From contig NC_069130.1 in the NCBI RefSeq assembly GCF_026914265.1, positions 1,302,001 through 1,366,000 of the forward strand: 64,000 nucleotides of DNA, in the 5' to 3' direction. The notes under the pieces are model-generated. The model was given only the letters and a program-made list of their open reading frames with translations, had not been told where the DNA came from and did not search any database. The number at the start of each line of letters is the position of its first letter. Positions within the stretch are counted from its first letter, which is position 1. Positions 26,546 through 40,152 of the stretch are shown piece after piece. A program made the translations under genes and the position numbers. The stretch comes from Mya arenaria (lineage: Eukaryota; Mollusca; Bivalvia; Myida; Myidae).

Positions 26546-28243
26546 AGCAAACATTCAGGACGGGACAACCTTTTAATCAACATTCAGGACGGGGCAACCC
26601 ATTAATCAACATTTTGGACGGGGCAACCCATAAATCAACATTCTGGACGGGACAACCTATTAATCAACATTATGGACGGGACGACGGGACAACCAATTGA
26701 TCAACATTCAGGACGGGACAACCCATTAATCAACATTCAGGACGGGAACCCATTGATCAACATTCAGGACGGGACAACCCATTGATCAACATTCAGGACG
26801 GGACAACCCATTGATCAACATTCAGGACGGGACAACCCATTGATCAACATTCAGGACGGGACAACCCATTCATCTTCATTCAAGACGGGACAACCCAATG
26901 ATCAACACTAAGGACGGGACAACCCAATAATCAACATTCAGGACGGGGCAACCCATTGCTCAACATTCAGATGGGGCAATCCATTGATCAACATTCAGGA
27001 CGGGACAGCCCATTAATCAACATTCAGGATGGGACAACCCATTCAGCAACATTCAGTTCGGGGTTACCTATCAGCAACATTAAGGACGAATCAACCTATT
27101 CAGCAATATTCAAAACGGGGTAACCCATTCAGAAACATTCAGGAAGGGGTAAGCCATTCAGCAACATTCAGTAAGGGGCAACCCATTGATCAACATTCAG
27201 GACGGGACAACCCATTGATCAACATTCAGGACGGGACAACCCAATGATCAACACTCAGTACGGGACAACCCATTGATCAATTTGCAGTACGGGAAAACCC
27301 ATTGATCAAAATTCAGGACGGGACAACCCATTGATCAACATTCAGGACGGGACAACCCATTGATCAACATTCAGGACGGAGCAACCCATTGATCAACATT
27401 CAGGACGGGACAACCCATTAATCTACATTCAGGACGGGACAACCCAATGATCAACACTCAGTACTGGACAACCCATTGATCAAAATTCAGTACGGGACAA
27501 CCCATTGATCAAAATTCAGGACGGGACAACCCATTGATCAACATTCAGTACGGGACAACCCATTGATCAAAATTCAGGACGGAGCAACCCATTGATCAAC
27601 ATTCAGGACGGGACAACCCATTAATCTACATTTAGGACGGGACAACCCAATGATCAACACTCAGGACGGGACAACCCAATAATCAACATCCAGGACGGGG
27701 CAACCCGTTGCTCAACATTCAGATGGGGCAACCCATTGATCAACATTCAGGACGGAGCAACCCATTGATCATCATTCAGGACGGGACAACCCATTAATCT
27801 ACATTCAGGACGGGACAACCCAATGATCAACACTCAGGACGGGACAACCCAATAATCAACATCCAGGACGGGGCAACCCATTGCTCAACAATCAGATGGG
27901 GTAACCCATTGATCAACATTCAGGACGGGACAGCTCATTAATCGACATTCAGGATGGGACAACCCATTCAGCAACATTCAGTTCGGGGTTACCCATCAGC
28001 AACATTAAGGACGAATCAACCTATTCAGCAATATTCAAAACGGGGTAACCAATTCAGAAACATTCAGGAAGGGGTAAGCCATTCAGCAACATTCAGTAAG
28101 GGGCAACCCATTCAGCAGCATTAAGAGCGGGGTAACCCAATGACAAAAATCAGGACGTGGCATGCCATTCAGCAACATTTAGGACGGAATAATCTATTCA
28201 GCAACATTCAAACCGGGTAACCCATTCAACAATTTTCAGGATA
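26546..28243. repeat. 29-bp minisatellite, array 1 (~58 units)
   Basis: Unit: aacattcaggacgggacaac followed by ccattgatc, 29 bp, repeated with substitutions. Longer blocks repeat: a variant block containing ttgctcaacattcagatggg occurs at about 26956, 27708 and 27881. The 27708-27881 distance is 173 bp (about 6 units) and the 26956-27881 distance is 925 bp (about 32 units). Open frames in the array are periodicity artefacts. Confidence 0.93.
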
Positions 28244-29715
28244 ATATATATATATATATTTATTCATTTCCTCCAATTATGAAGAGCAAAACGTATTTAC
28301 AATTGATAAACATATACACTGATATTACATAATATATATGTAAAGTACATGTTTGATCCGTTCAATATTTACATAATGTGGTTGATAATCATGCAATTCA
28401 TAACAATGAATAATACAAAATACAGTAATGCATAATTAATATCGGATATGGTACATCACATACTAGTAGACATGTACACGAGAAGTACATTCAGATAAGG
28501 CACTATAGTTTAAGCATAACACCTGGCACATGCAACCATTACATCATAATTAGTTAAGCAATCGTTACTACTTGCCGAAGCAACACTTAACAAATACTGA
28601 CACTGGCCAGCATAGGGCTTTGACATAAATGAGCTAAACTTGCGAATACCATACGCTTTAATGATAGAGTTCCATACTTCTTTCTGTCATTTGTCTCTCA
28701 TATGACAAAAACCAAGAACATGTTCAGTCATATTTTCAGTCAATAAACTGCACAAGTTACATCGCTGTGGATATGGGCGTGAAACAACGTTTCACGATAG
28801 CATTCAGGATTTTTACACATAGTGGACGAACTTTTGGACTGTTTCTGGCGAATCCCCAAAGAGGGGAGCATTTATTTTTTTGCACAACATTTTCAAGTGC
28901 TAGGTTACCCCCTAAGCTCGTTATATCCACAAACATGTTATTTTTTTCCGGTCGAGTAACGTTAATGTCATGTAACTTCTTCCATGCAAACTTCGATGGA
29001 AAATGGCATCATTTACATATGTATATAAATAATACAACAGGTTATATTTTGTTAATAGTCTGTAAACGTCAGGTATAAATCCAAACTGTTTATCAAATTT
29101 CAGATATCGCACAAGCCTATTCACAAATAACTCCTTGGCTAAAAACTTGCATGGGAGCCGACCTAACTGGCCAAATAGTTGAAGATTCCGATAGTCTATC
29201 ATTGTTTCGATATCTGTCATATTCAATGTACACAGTGAAAAGTTTGATGACATACTTTTGCGGAAGCCTTGCATGTGCTTAATACAATGACTATTGGCAA
29301 CTTCTAACTTCTCATGTCATTTGCCGAGTGCTGATTCCACATTTCACATCCATATAACGCCTTTGGAAGGATTTCACACTGGTATATTGTCCTCAATGTT
29401 ATAGCACTGATCTTTTCAGGACAAATGCCACTACTACAAATGCTAAAGTAAGCCCCTCTTAGTTTAATACACGCTTCGCGCATTTATTCTGTGGCAGATA
29501 GATGTTCATCACATACAACACCCAGGTGCATGTATTTACCAACGGTGGAAACTAAATTATGACCAAGTGAAAATGTTTGCTGTGGTCTGGTAATGCTACT
29601 TGAGAAATTACACACAACGACTGAGCATTTAACCGGGTTGTTAAAATACCGCCACCGTCTAGAATAGTCCCAACAGATGTCTAGCATGTTATCCAGTCCC
29701 GTTTTAGAAAAGGAC
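28244..29715 (-). mobile_element. Non-LTR retrotransposon fragment, 5' truncated and decayed
   Basis: On the minus strand, 29484-29720 encodes a reverse-transcriptase-like piece (RRWRYFNNPVKCSVVVCNF ... GKYMHLGVVCDEHLS), as in the late palm/thumb part of non-LTR reverse transcriptases found in molluscs. Further downstream, 28921-29274 encodes the conserved post-RT region (RNLQLFGQLGRLPCKF ... FGFIPDVYRLLTKYNLLYYL). Frames change between the pieces and stops are present. The fragment ends in an AT-repeat tail at 28244-28260. It lies between two blocks of the same minisatellite, so it was inserted into the array or the array spread on both sides of it. Confidence 0.7.
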
Positions 29716-29721
29716 ACCAAG

Positions 29722-31560
29722 CAACCAATTGATCAACAATCAAGAAGGGGCAACCCATTAAGCAACATCTAGGACGGGAAAATCCATTCAGCAACATCTA
29801 GGACGGAACAACCTATTCAGCAACATTCGAAACGGGGTAACCCATTCAACAAATTTCAGGATAGGGCAACCCATTGATCGACATTCAAGACGGGGAAACA
29901 CATTCAGCATCATCTAAGACGGGACAACCGATTCAGCAACATCTAGGACGGGGTAACCCATTGATCATCATTCAGGTCGGGTCAACCCATTGATCAACAT
30001 CTACGACAATGCAACCTATTGATCAACATCTAGGACAGGGCAACCCATTGAACAACATTCAGGACAGAGCAACCCATTGATCAACATTCAGGACGGGGCA
30101 ACCCATTTAGCAACATCTAGGACAGGGCAACCCATTGATCAACATCCAAGACAGGGGAACCCACTGATCAAAATTCAGGACAGGGCAACCCATTCTGCAA
30201 CATCTAAGACAGGGCAACCCATTCAGCAACATCTAGGACAGGGCAACCCTTTGATCAACAATCAGTAGAGAGCAACCCATTCAGCAACATCTAGGACGAG
30301 ACAACCCATTCAGCAAGATACAAAACGAGGTAACCTATTCAGCAACTTTCAGGACTGGGCACCCCATTGCTAAAAAATCCGGACGGGGATACCCATTCAG
30401 CAACATCTAGGACGGGACCACCCATTTAGCATGATACAAAACGGGGTAACCTATTCAGCAACTTTCAGGACAGGGCACCCAATTACTAAATAATCAGGAC
30501 GGGGAAACCCATTCAGCAACATCTTGGCCGGGACCACCCATTTAGCAACATTCAAAACGGGGTAACCCATTCTGCACTTTTCAAGACGGGACAACCTATT
30601 CAGCAACATCTAGGACGGGACAACCCATTCAACAACATTCAAAACGGGGTAACCCGTTCTGCACTTTTCAAGACGGGACAACCTATTCAGCAGCATCTAG
30701 GACGGGACAACCCATTCAACAACATTCAAAACGGGGTAACCGATTGAGCAACATCTAGGACGGGACAACCCATTTGGTAACTTTCAAAACGGGGTAATCT
30801 ATTCATAAACTTTCAGGACAGGGCACCCCATTGATCAAAAATCAGGACGGGGCAACCCATTCAGCAACATCTAGGACGGGACAACCCATTCAGCAACATT
30901 TAAAACGGGTAACCCATTCTGCACTTTTCAAGAACGGTTTACCCATTGAGTGACATTTAGGACAGGGCCACCCATTCAGCAACATACATGACTGGACAAA
31001 CCATTCGGCGCAATTCAGGGCGGGACAGCCCTTGAGCAACATTCATGACGGAACAAACCAATCAGCAACATCCAGGACAGGACGAAGAATTTAGCAACAT
31101 TCAAAACGGAACAACCAATTTAGCAACATAGCACTATTCAGGACAGAACAGCCCATACAGCATCATCCAGGAAAGAAGAAACAATTCAGCAATTTTCAGG
31201 ATGGGACAACCCATTCAGGAGCATTCTGGGCGGTGCAACCCATTCAGCAACTTCCAAGACAGGACAAATCATACAGCACTATTCTGGACGGGATAACCGA
31301 TACAGCAACATCCAAGACAGGAAAAACAATTCAGAAACATCCAGAAAGGGACAATCCATTTAGCAACATTCAGGACGGGGCAACCCATTCAGCAACATTC
31401 AGGACGGGACAACTCAATCAGCAACATTCAGGACAGGGCAACCTATTCAGCAACATTTAGAACGGGACAAACAATTCAGCAACATTCAGGACGGGACAAC
31501 TCAATAAGCAACATTCAGAAGGGAGAACCCTTTCAGCAATGTTCAGGACGGGGCAACTTC
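29722..31560. repeat. 29-bp minisatellite, array 2
   Basis: Continuation of the same unit after the retroelement fragment, more diverged: many units read aacatctaggacgggacaac then ccattcagc, and others aaaacggggtaacccattc. The variants are arranged in blocks, showing local amplification. Confidence 0.92.
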
Positions 31561-34500
31561 TCTTTTGTTCGATTGTGTTCCTTTTTTTAAATCGACTAAC
31601 TGTCGTCTTTGTTGACCTAATTGTTGAACATCATGCTACACAACGTGTTTTACCTGAAGGGAATATCACTTCCGTCACGTACATCACGATATAATAATCA
31701 TCTTCACAACTTCATGTGATGGTGTTCAGAGCCTTTTTTAATTTAAAAAAAAAAAACGTTTAATTATTTTAAAGATTTAAACCGAATAATTCAAGAATTA
31801 AATAAAATATATAAATTTAAAATTAAATGCTGAAATCCCTCTATTGTTCGCATGTGTGTCTTTAGGGAGACAACTGCGTAGGCGATTACACTTAAACAGG
31901 CAATCCCAAACAACCATTTATTGCAAAATATCACAATAAAATTTTACGTTATTGTTATTAACTATTGCAAGAAGCCATCTGATAACAATTCGTGGTGATC
32001 TTCTTATGAACGTTAGACACTTAAAATTCGCTTAGAATAATTTCACATGCCTGTGATTGTGCATAACATTAGTTAAAATGTATTTTGTAATGAATAAATA
32101 AATCTTTAGATACATATAACAATATGAGGTACCTGAGCCTAAAGCTAAATGGTCATATCAACATATTTAAACTCCCTTTGCGCGTCCTTCGATGAACGTA
32201 TATTCTTCCAATTGAATTGATATTCCGATGAACGTTTACCTTTAAGTTAAATAAAAACGGCGTTTATTATAGTTTAAATGATCCTTTACTGCGTTAAATA
32301 TAGTCGTCGAAACAGGTGACGTCATTTACAAGCCCACTGTTCAAAAAGCTCGATTCATACAATGTTCAAAAAATAGGAAGCGTTTATTTTTTAACGATGT
32401 AGTTTGAATTGCACACATAGATTTTATAACTAATGAGTGTTAATATAAACATCGAATATTTTATAATTTCAGTTCATACACCGATGAACCTGAATTCTTA
32501 AACATCTTATTATTAATATTTACCCCTCAACTTCCATTCCTTAAATGAACAGCCTTTCGGCAATTACGATTATCACCCGATGAACGCATCATCTTCTGAT
32601 ATGCCCTTATCGCGTATAAATATACATTAACCTTAAATATTGTATATGTTGTTATTGTTTTCATTTAGTAAGCAGGCCACGGAAATCTTTATTCAACATT
32701 ATGAAAAGTTTAATTTATGATTTGTTAATTTTGTTGTCCTGTTTCCGGTCGGGTCGTTCTGTATACAGAACGGGTGAGAAAGAATTACTGATTTTTTTAA
32801 ATGAAATTTAGTAATATTGTAGCAATTCTGAAAATAAATAATTTGCTAACGGTGATAAATAAAAGTAATGAATTGCGTTCATACACCGATAATGACATAA
32901 ATCCCAAAGTTCATTTTTTACATTAAGTTCGGTTTGTTTTACAATTACAGAACTACACTCGTGACCAAAGTTGTTTGAACACGAGCCTGTCTCACTCCCT
33001 GGTCAATGAATTCTTCTCATGCAGTGATATCATGAAATCGGGACAATCCTGTTATTGCAACACAAACAAGTAACGGTACGAGTGATCTCTCATGTTGACC
33101 TTCACCTGGCTCGGTGCCGCCATTTTTGTTTGTTAAAATATTGCAGTTTAAGATTATCTTTTACTGATCCAGTTTTACTAATTCATAATCTACATCAATT
33201 TTATGTTTAAGGGTTGTTGATATATATGTACATGACTTGGTGACAGTACTTGTACAAAGCTAGTATATCTAAATTGTGTTACATTTAGTATTGTTATAGA
33301 GTAGATACAATTTCTATATATTCTGATCAGTACCGACTTTGTTCATGGTAGACATTGTTTCATTCGTAAAGATAAAGCATCTCTTCAGCTAGGTTGTTAG
33401 CTTGTTTACTAAACAGAACATTGTTACAACCGTGTCCATCATCCAAGTTTTACCCATTGCTGCTTTATTTTCTGTACGTAAAAATGTTTATGAAAATGAA
33501 ACTGGAGTAGATTTTACTTAATCAGCCTGACTCTGCATGACGTTATAAGCTGCCAAGGGGCCCGCTTCCTTCCGTATGAAAGTGTACATTGTGCAATCAA
33601 TGTAGGACTATGATATTTGTGTGCATATTTGCTACACTTTCATCAACAGATAGACGTTTGAAATGATTATACATTATATATTCCTATCTCTTATTCAGTC
33701 GGCAAATGATTACATATGTACACGCACTTTTGGTGGAACAGGTGAATATGATGTCCGCGATAATACTCTTCTTCAGACACACGTAAATAGGTTATTTAGG
33801 TAAAGTCACACTAGTAGACCCAATTCATTTTGCCAGATTTAAAGTCGTTTATTCGAGTTCCTTGGGTATGGTTTGCACGTCCTAATCTGCGCTCATACAG
33901 TGTGCCACCTAACATCAACTTCTCGATGCGCCTCTGAACTATGTACTATCCTATGCCGAATGGTTTGATCACAGTTACGACTGAAAACGTATATAGATAA
34001 ATGGAATAGTCATATCAATAACTTTGAAAAAAAGGAGAAGGCGCCATCACTCATAAGCATATATAATATAGTGAACATTGGATTTTCATTGAACATATCT
34101 AGGAGGCTATTTGAGCATGTATCAATGACGATATGTTGATAATGTGTGTCGAATTAAGACTCGGGTTCCAGTGATCACGTGTTTTACAGACTGTTCCAAG
34201 GCGGTTATCCAATCATTTATCGGTAAAACTATTTTCAAAATTGATGAATGTGTGGTCCGCTTGTGGCAATTGTATTTGAATTTGATGTGTTTATACGTTT
34301 GTGTCTCTAAATAAGTTTTTTTTTTATTAATTTTCACTTACTTGGCTTCTCCGTGTAGTCTTTATATAATTATTGAAGCGTTTTCTCCTTGTTTGTTGGT
34401 TTGTTTGGCCAACATCCTTATGGCTTTATACATGAGTTTGGTTGCTACATTTTATTCCTGTGGGCTTGAAATAAAGTTCCATTTTATACGAACCATTTGG

Positions 34501-34823
34501 TTATAGGTTAGTGGTATGGGAAACTTAAACAACTTGGTTTATTTTATAGTTCAATTTTGGCGTTCCATAGAAATATGAGCAGCGCGACATGGCTGCAGAT
34601 CAAGAAAGGTTGCTCCCAACCGTTTGAAATCTAACTCTAAATTGTTTGGCGTAACTCAATTTGTACCAAGATATCTGTTCCACAAACCTTGTTTGTTTGC
34701 TCTAAAACATATTTACTGATCAACGAGCCACGGTAAATTGGAATAATCTTGTATTGACACTGGACCACGAATAATTGCGGCATCAAATGCCCACAGAGTT
34801 AACTCACCTGTAATTAAAAAATA
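31561..34823. other. Intergenic, mostly featureless
   Basis: AT-rich sequence. A minus-strand ATGGCGGCACCGAGCCAG followed by a gtgaag donor-like site at 33095-33122 could be a first coding exon but has no partner. Near 34195 a ctgttccaaggcggtt motif recalls the dispersed repeat at 48120-48365. Nothing else was recognised. Confidence 0.4.
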
Positions 34824-35543
34824 CAGTCGAAACTCGATGGCTCGATCTTCTAGGGACCGGCCAAAGTACTTCGAGCCTCGAGAATATCGAGCCAAGCGGG
34901 ATTGCTTACAGAATGTTATTTTTTCATTTGTTACATAAAGTCTTATTTACCTCGTTTGTTATTGGCTACGCTATCTCCGCAAGAGAAGGAAGAGTATTTA
35001 TTGGGCATAGTTAGGCACCCTAAATTTCGTAATATGACTTATTCGATTATCAAAAAATATCATTTTATTTTTAATTTATAATAAAAATACATTTATGCAA
35101 AAACAAGCAATTGTAAACAGTGGGTTACACAAACATAGCTTAAAAGTTATTTCAAAATGCATAGTAATTTGGGGATGGATAACAATTAGAGACAGAACTT
35201 ACAGTGATGGCATGTTTATTCAAACTGTTAAACCATTTAAATTCGCAATTTTAATCGATTAGCGCCTTGCGCTAAAAGAAGCCAATCAAACAAATCAAGG
35301 TGTGAGATTCTTAACTGAACCCGCGAAAATGACTTCGACCCAAGCAAACAAATCAATGTGTGAAATTCTTGTTTGGGACCGCGAAAACGACTTCGAGCGT
35401 GGAGAAATATCGACCCTCAAGATATCGAGCCATCCGATCGAAATTTATATAAACAAAGAGTAAATAAAAATCGGTCCTTTTAATTTGGTTCGAGCCAACG
35501 AGGATATTGAGCCATGAGATATCGAGCCAACGAGTTTCGACTG
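34824..35543. mobile_element. MITE with pogo/Tigger-like termini and TA duplication
   Basis: The left end reads cagtcgaaactcgatggctc and the right end its inverse (gatatcgagccaacgagtttcgactg). Both are flanked by TA (34822-34823 and 35544-35545), the target site of the Tc1/mariner superfamily. Further inverted copies of cttcgag..tcgagaatatcg lie just inside both ends. The 720-bp body is AT-rich and has no transposase. Assignment to pogo/Tigger rests on the termini only. Confidence 0.8.
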
Positions 35544-36109
35544 TATTGTACTTCAAGTTGTCTGGAATCGTTTTCATTCGTCGAGAATTCTTGCATGTCG
35601 GCATTATTTAAAACATCCTAATAACTGCTTCTTACAACGTGGAAAAACTAAAATGAACCCTGCTATTTTCTATAGTGTCACATGACCTGAATACTATAGT
35701 GAATGTGACCTCAAATGATTCATTATTTCTTATTTCTAATTTTCAGAGGTCGCTTTAAACAACAAAGAATCATTTACTGACTAATATGAGTTATACCATT
35801 TTAAGAATGTCAGAACAAACAAGTAGTACTACGTTAAACCGATCCAAAATTAAACTGACATCCCTTCATGCCCTTGGTTTGTTTAAACATGTTGTGCTGA
35901 GATGGACTTGGTCGAAAAAACTTTTCCAAATTATGTCAAATAATTAAATTAACTCCGTTTGCCATGCTAACTGGAACACATGTTTTTAACGAAACTATAT
36001 GATATAGTTATGTATCCATATTCGGTCTCCCAATGTCTCCTTTGTTTACAATACGTAATGGTTTATGTATTGGTTGCTGTCATGTGAAGTCGTGAACATG
36101 CATCGTTCT

Positions 36110-36890
36110 TTGAATCTCTGTTAGGCGTTGAGTCTCTGTAAGGCGTTGAGTTTCTGTTTTGCCTTGAGTTTTAATTAAGCCTCTGTAATGCCTTTTGTTA
36201 GACGCTGAGTCTCTGTTAGGCGTTGAAATTCTGTTAGCCGTCGATTCTCTGTTAAGCGTTGAGTCACTCTTATGAGTTGAGTTTCTGATAGACGTCGAGT
36301 TTATGTTTAGCGTTGATTGAGTCTCTGTTATGTGTTGAATCTCTGTTAAGCGTTGATTGTCTGTTATGCGTTGAGTCTATGTTATGCGTTGCGTTTCTGT
36401 TAGGCGTCGGGTCTCTGTTAAGCGTTGAGTCTGTTTTATGCGTTGAGTTTCTAAATGTCCCTGTTAAGCGTTGAGTCTCTGTTAAGCGTTGAGTATCTTT
36501 TATGTGTTGAGTTTCTGATAGGCGTCGATTCTCTGTTAAGCGTCGAGTCTATGCTGTGCGCTGAGTCTTTGTTATGCGCTGAGTCTCTGTTAAGCGTTGG
36601 GCATCTGCTATGCGTTGAGTCTCTGTTATGCAATGAGTTTCTGTAAGGCATTGAGTCTCTGTTTGGCGCTGAGTCTCTGTTATGAGTTGAGTTTCTGTAG
36701 AGCGTTGAGTCTCATGTATGCGTTGAGTTCCTGATAGGCGTCTATTCTCTGTTAAGCTTTGAGTTATGCGTTATGATTCTGCTAGGCTACCTCTATGTTT
36801 AGCGAGGAGTTCTTAGCCTATGTTGAGCGAGGAATCTCTGTTAAGAGACTCTTTTTTTGCGTTGAATCTCAAATAGGATTTGAGTCTCTG
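36110..36890. repeat. 18-bp minisatellite (gcgttgagtctctgttaa)
   Basis: About 40 imperfect units of 18 bp. Because the period is a multiple of three, both strands stay open over about 200 bp (36451-36651 minus, 36455-36646 plus), giving hexapeptide-repeat frames that I take as artefacts. Confidence 0.9.
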
Positions 36891-39800
36891 ATAATCGAAA
36901 TGTAATTTTAAAGATAATCATTGTTAAATATTCGGTTGCCGAGATCGTCATGTACAAATCTAACATACGCATTTTCATGAGACTTGAACAACTAACAAAC
37001 GACCAGGGATCGCTCCTTCATTGGTTTCCATTTTAAATTCTTAAAAATCGTAATTATTAAAATATAAAGATTTACATCAAATTTAATAATGTTTTAGGAA
37101 ATTCGGCCATATCTAACATCAATTTCGACAATTACCGATGGTTTATATTTAAATCATCTTATAAAGGTGAGAATATTATGTTTGTGGTTCTATTCGCAAA
37201 GTCGTATAACTCAATTTCTATCGCTTATAATGATAGGAAAAATTATAATTTTTGATACTTAAATAAATTAACAGAAGATGGTTCTACCCTGTGACAGACC
37301 GCAGTTTATTTTGACGTACCGTTTCGATCAAAGGTCACCTTCTACAAGTTGTACTGAATGAACCTCTCAATGTATAGGTGTTTTTTCTTTATAAAGATGT
37401 GCGACACTATAGTTATACCTTAATATTAAGGTTTTTTTATTTAATGCGAAATCTATACCTAGGTTGATGCAATTTGTTTTTCAACAGGAGCCTCGTTGTT
37501 CAACTTTAGCAAATTATTTTCATGTGCAAATGCTAAGCAAAAGGTAACTAAACATGACATCAATGAAGTTTTCTACTTTTTTTTTTTAAAATAGCGGCCA
37601 TTTCCCTGACTTCTCTTTTCAACGCCTTGACATGTCAGACGACGTGTACAACTGAGTATTAAAAATAAATGCAATTACTATTTTAGCGTATTGTCTATTA
37701 AAAGATCTTAAATTATTTTTCAAAAGCATTTATTGCATACCTATTTCGGTCGAAGAAAATTTGACTCGCCGAATGGGAAAGGCCCAAGTGCGAGTAGAAA
37801 TAAGCTTACACAACACCTGTACCGAAGTAGCACAAGTTCCTCAATCTTTAGGATCTTTCTAATTCAAAAAATAGCTGCCATCCCCGAATACCTTTGATAA
37901 CGGTGAAAAGCTTCTGGGAAGAGTTACTTTGTTTCGAAGAACGCATATAGAAGGAATTGTAAACCATAATATAATACATGGACCCGTATATAAATTCCCG
38001 GATATATAAATATAATACAAATCATTCACTCCTTTTATTTCATACTTACAACAAGAACTACACAAAAGCTTCAAAATAGAAATACATAGACGGTACAAAC
38101 TCGCAAAATAATTATGTACCTCTAGCAAACAAATATTTGCTTCTAAATGTATATCGTAATTAACACGGCTTGCTATAACAAAAAGTAATAAAAGTACATA
38201 TTTAGAAAATCAATGTTTTTTATCCGTAACATTCATTCATTCATTTGTTAGCATGACTGGTCTGGTAAAAAATAACGTTATTTTTGGAACTTTTGACAAA
38301 AAGTGAAAACATTTTGCTTACAATGTTACAGTATGTATACTTGTTGATTTTGGCAGTATCGTCTGTTAGCTTTGACGTGATCACAAGAACATAATGACTT
38401 TTATTTCGATATGACGTGTTTTTCTGTTGTTTTTTTTAACTAATTCGATTGTTGTGCTGCGAGCGACAGTATTGCGAGAAAACAACATGCAAACAAAACA
38501 AACGACAGTTTGAAATTTAAATAAGAAAATATTTGAAAATATAAAAAAGCTAGATAGCTGCCACCATGAAACGGAAGCATTCAACAACTTATTATCCTGA
38601 TGTCACTTAGAAATTGTCATAAAAAGCAAAAATATCATTGCAAAATGAATGCTATTAAATGGTCGAACTTAACAGAGCCAAAGTACTTCATATATATACT
38701 TGTCAATTATATACACACACACATATAATATCGTGTTTTCCTTTTTGTAATCGAATTCGATACAGCATAGCCCAAAACTGCACGCATTAAACATTTAAGA
38801 AAATCCCTTTATGGTAATAGTAATAGATAGCTTAAGCAATTTATAAGAATCAATTTTGTTCGGGTCCTAAACAGAAAATATTTTAACATGAGAGTTCGTA
38901 TCGGCGTCATGTCAATTATTTGATCTATTAACTTGTACAAAAAATACAACGAACAACATATATCATAACACGTATAACGATTCATTCAATTACAAACACT
39001 TGACATTGTATAATTCAAGCAACATACAATGCTTCTGTCTTTATTTGTTCACAAACAAAATCATCCCACATACGTTATTGACCATACACGCAATGTCTAC
39101 AGAGAGCTATTCCGGCATATAAAACACATCAGCATCAAGTTCACTTTCTTTGTAACCTGATGTCCGGCTATTTGTTTTGGTGTGTCGGTGATGATTTGAT
39201 TGCGACACGCCCAGAACATTAACCGGACAAAGATGAACAAAAGTGACTCCTGAAATTAGTGTACAAATATTTATGTCAAACTAAGCAATAACGTTCCGGT
39301 AAATGTTTCAGTACAACCTAACTACCGGATTTAAGGCGAGAAATATTTGCTCGTTCTTCAAAACGGCCCCATGTGTTAACGTTTATCCGCCATTGTTAAA
39401 TATGTATATACACGAAGGTGTTGCGGCGTATGGTTAATTGAAACCAATGGCAAAATAATCCAGATATTAATACTATAAAAAGTTACACAATATTGTCGCA
39501 AGATATCATATTTAAATATCCGTTATATAAAATATATACTTATACAAAAGCGCACAAGGTTAATTGAATTAAAAAACTACAACAAAAGATATAACAATCA
39601 ATATAAACTAAAATACACATCCATATAACTAATCACTAAACAAGTACATTGTATCAAGGTTATATATAGAAATATCCCAGTATTTAAATAACTTGCAAGC
39701 AAATTTGAATGCATTCATAATATTTTGAAGCTTCTCAACTAAATGAAATTAAAGACCATGGTCTAGTTAAAACTTCCGTTTGTCCGACATTGTTAATTTA

Positions 39801-39920
39801 GTGTATATATCAAGGCGATGATTGTAAACAAGAACAATTTCATATAATATTCAATTTAACAAATAAAGAGTATCATGATTACATATTCAAATATTCAACT
39901 CCTTAAATATATATTAATTA
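36891..39920. other. Intergenic, no feature seen
   Basis: AT-rich sequence without recognisable genes, RNAs or repeat arrays. Confidence 0.45.
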
Positions 39921-39924
39921 TACG

Positions 39925-40152
39925 CATACATTTCCTTTTCCATATCGAACATTGAAAATACAGCACACCGCATTGAAACTACCGTATCACCATAAAATTG
40001 TTCTCTGATTCCGTATCATGCTAGTACGTTGTGTAGTCGCTACTTTCGGGTCGCTAAAATTGCGTGACAAAATATCTGGTAAAACCTGTCAAATCATCGA
40101 TGCATAACATTACCTTATTTCACTCACCCCACCAGTAACATGTAAATATTCA
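39925..40152. repeat. Dispersed repeat, copy 1 (see 58565-58805)
   Basis: The stretch from ccttttccatat through acagcacaccgcattga, gtatcaccat, atgctagtacg, gttgtgtagtc, aaaacctgtcaaat and ccaccagtaacatgtaaat aligns in the same orientation with 58565-58805, which is intronic in the GBP gene. It is non-coding. No terminal repeats were noticed. Confidence 0.65.

Noticed and set aside
26546..31560. CRISPR-like appearance of regular short repeats
   Set aside because: The whole 29-bp period is repeated with drift; there are no unique spacers, and the context is a eukaryotic minisatellite.
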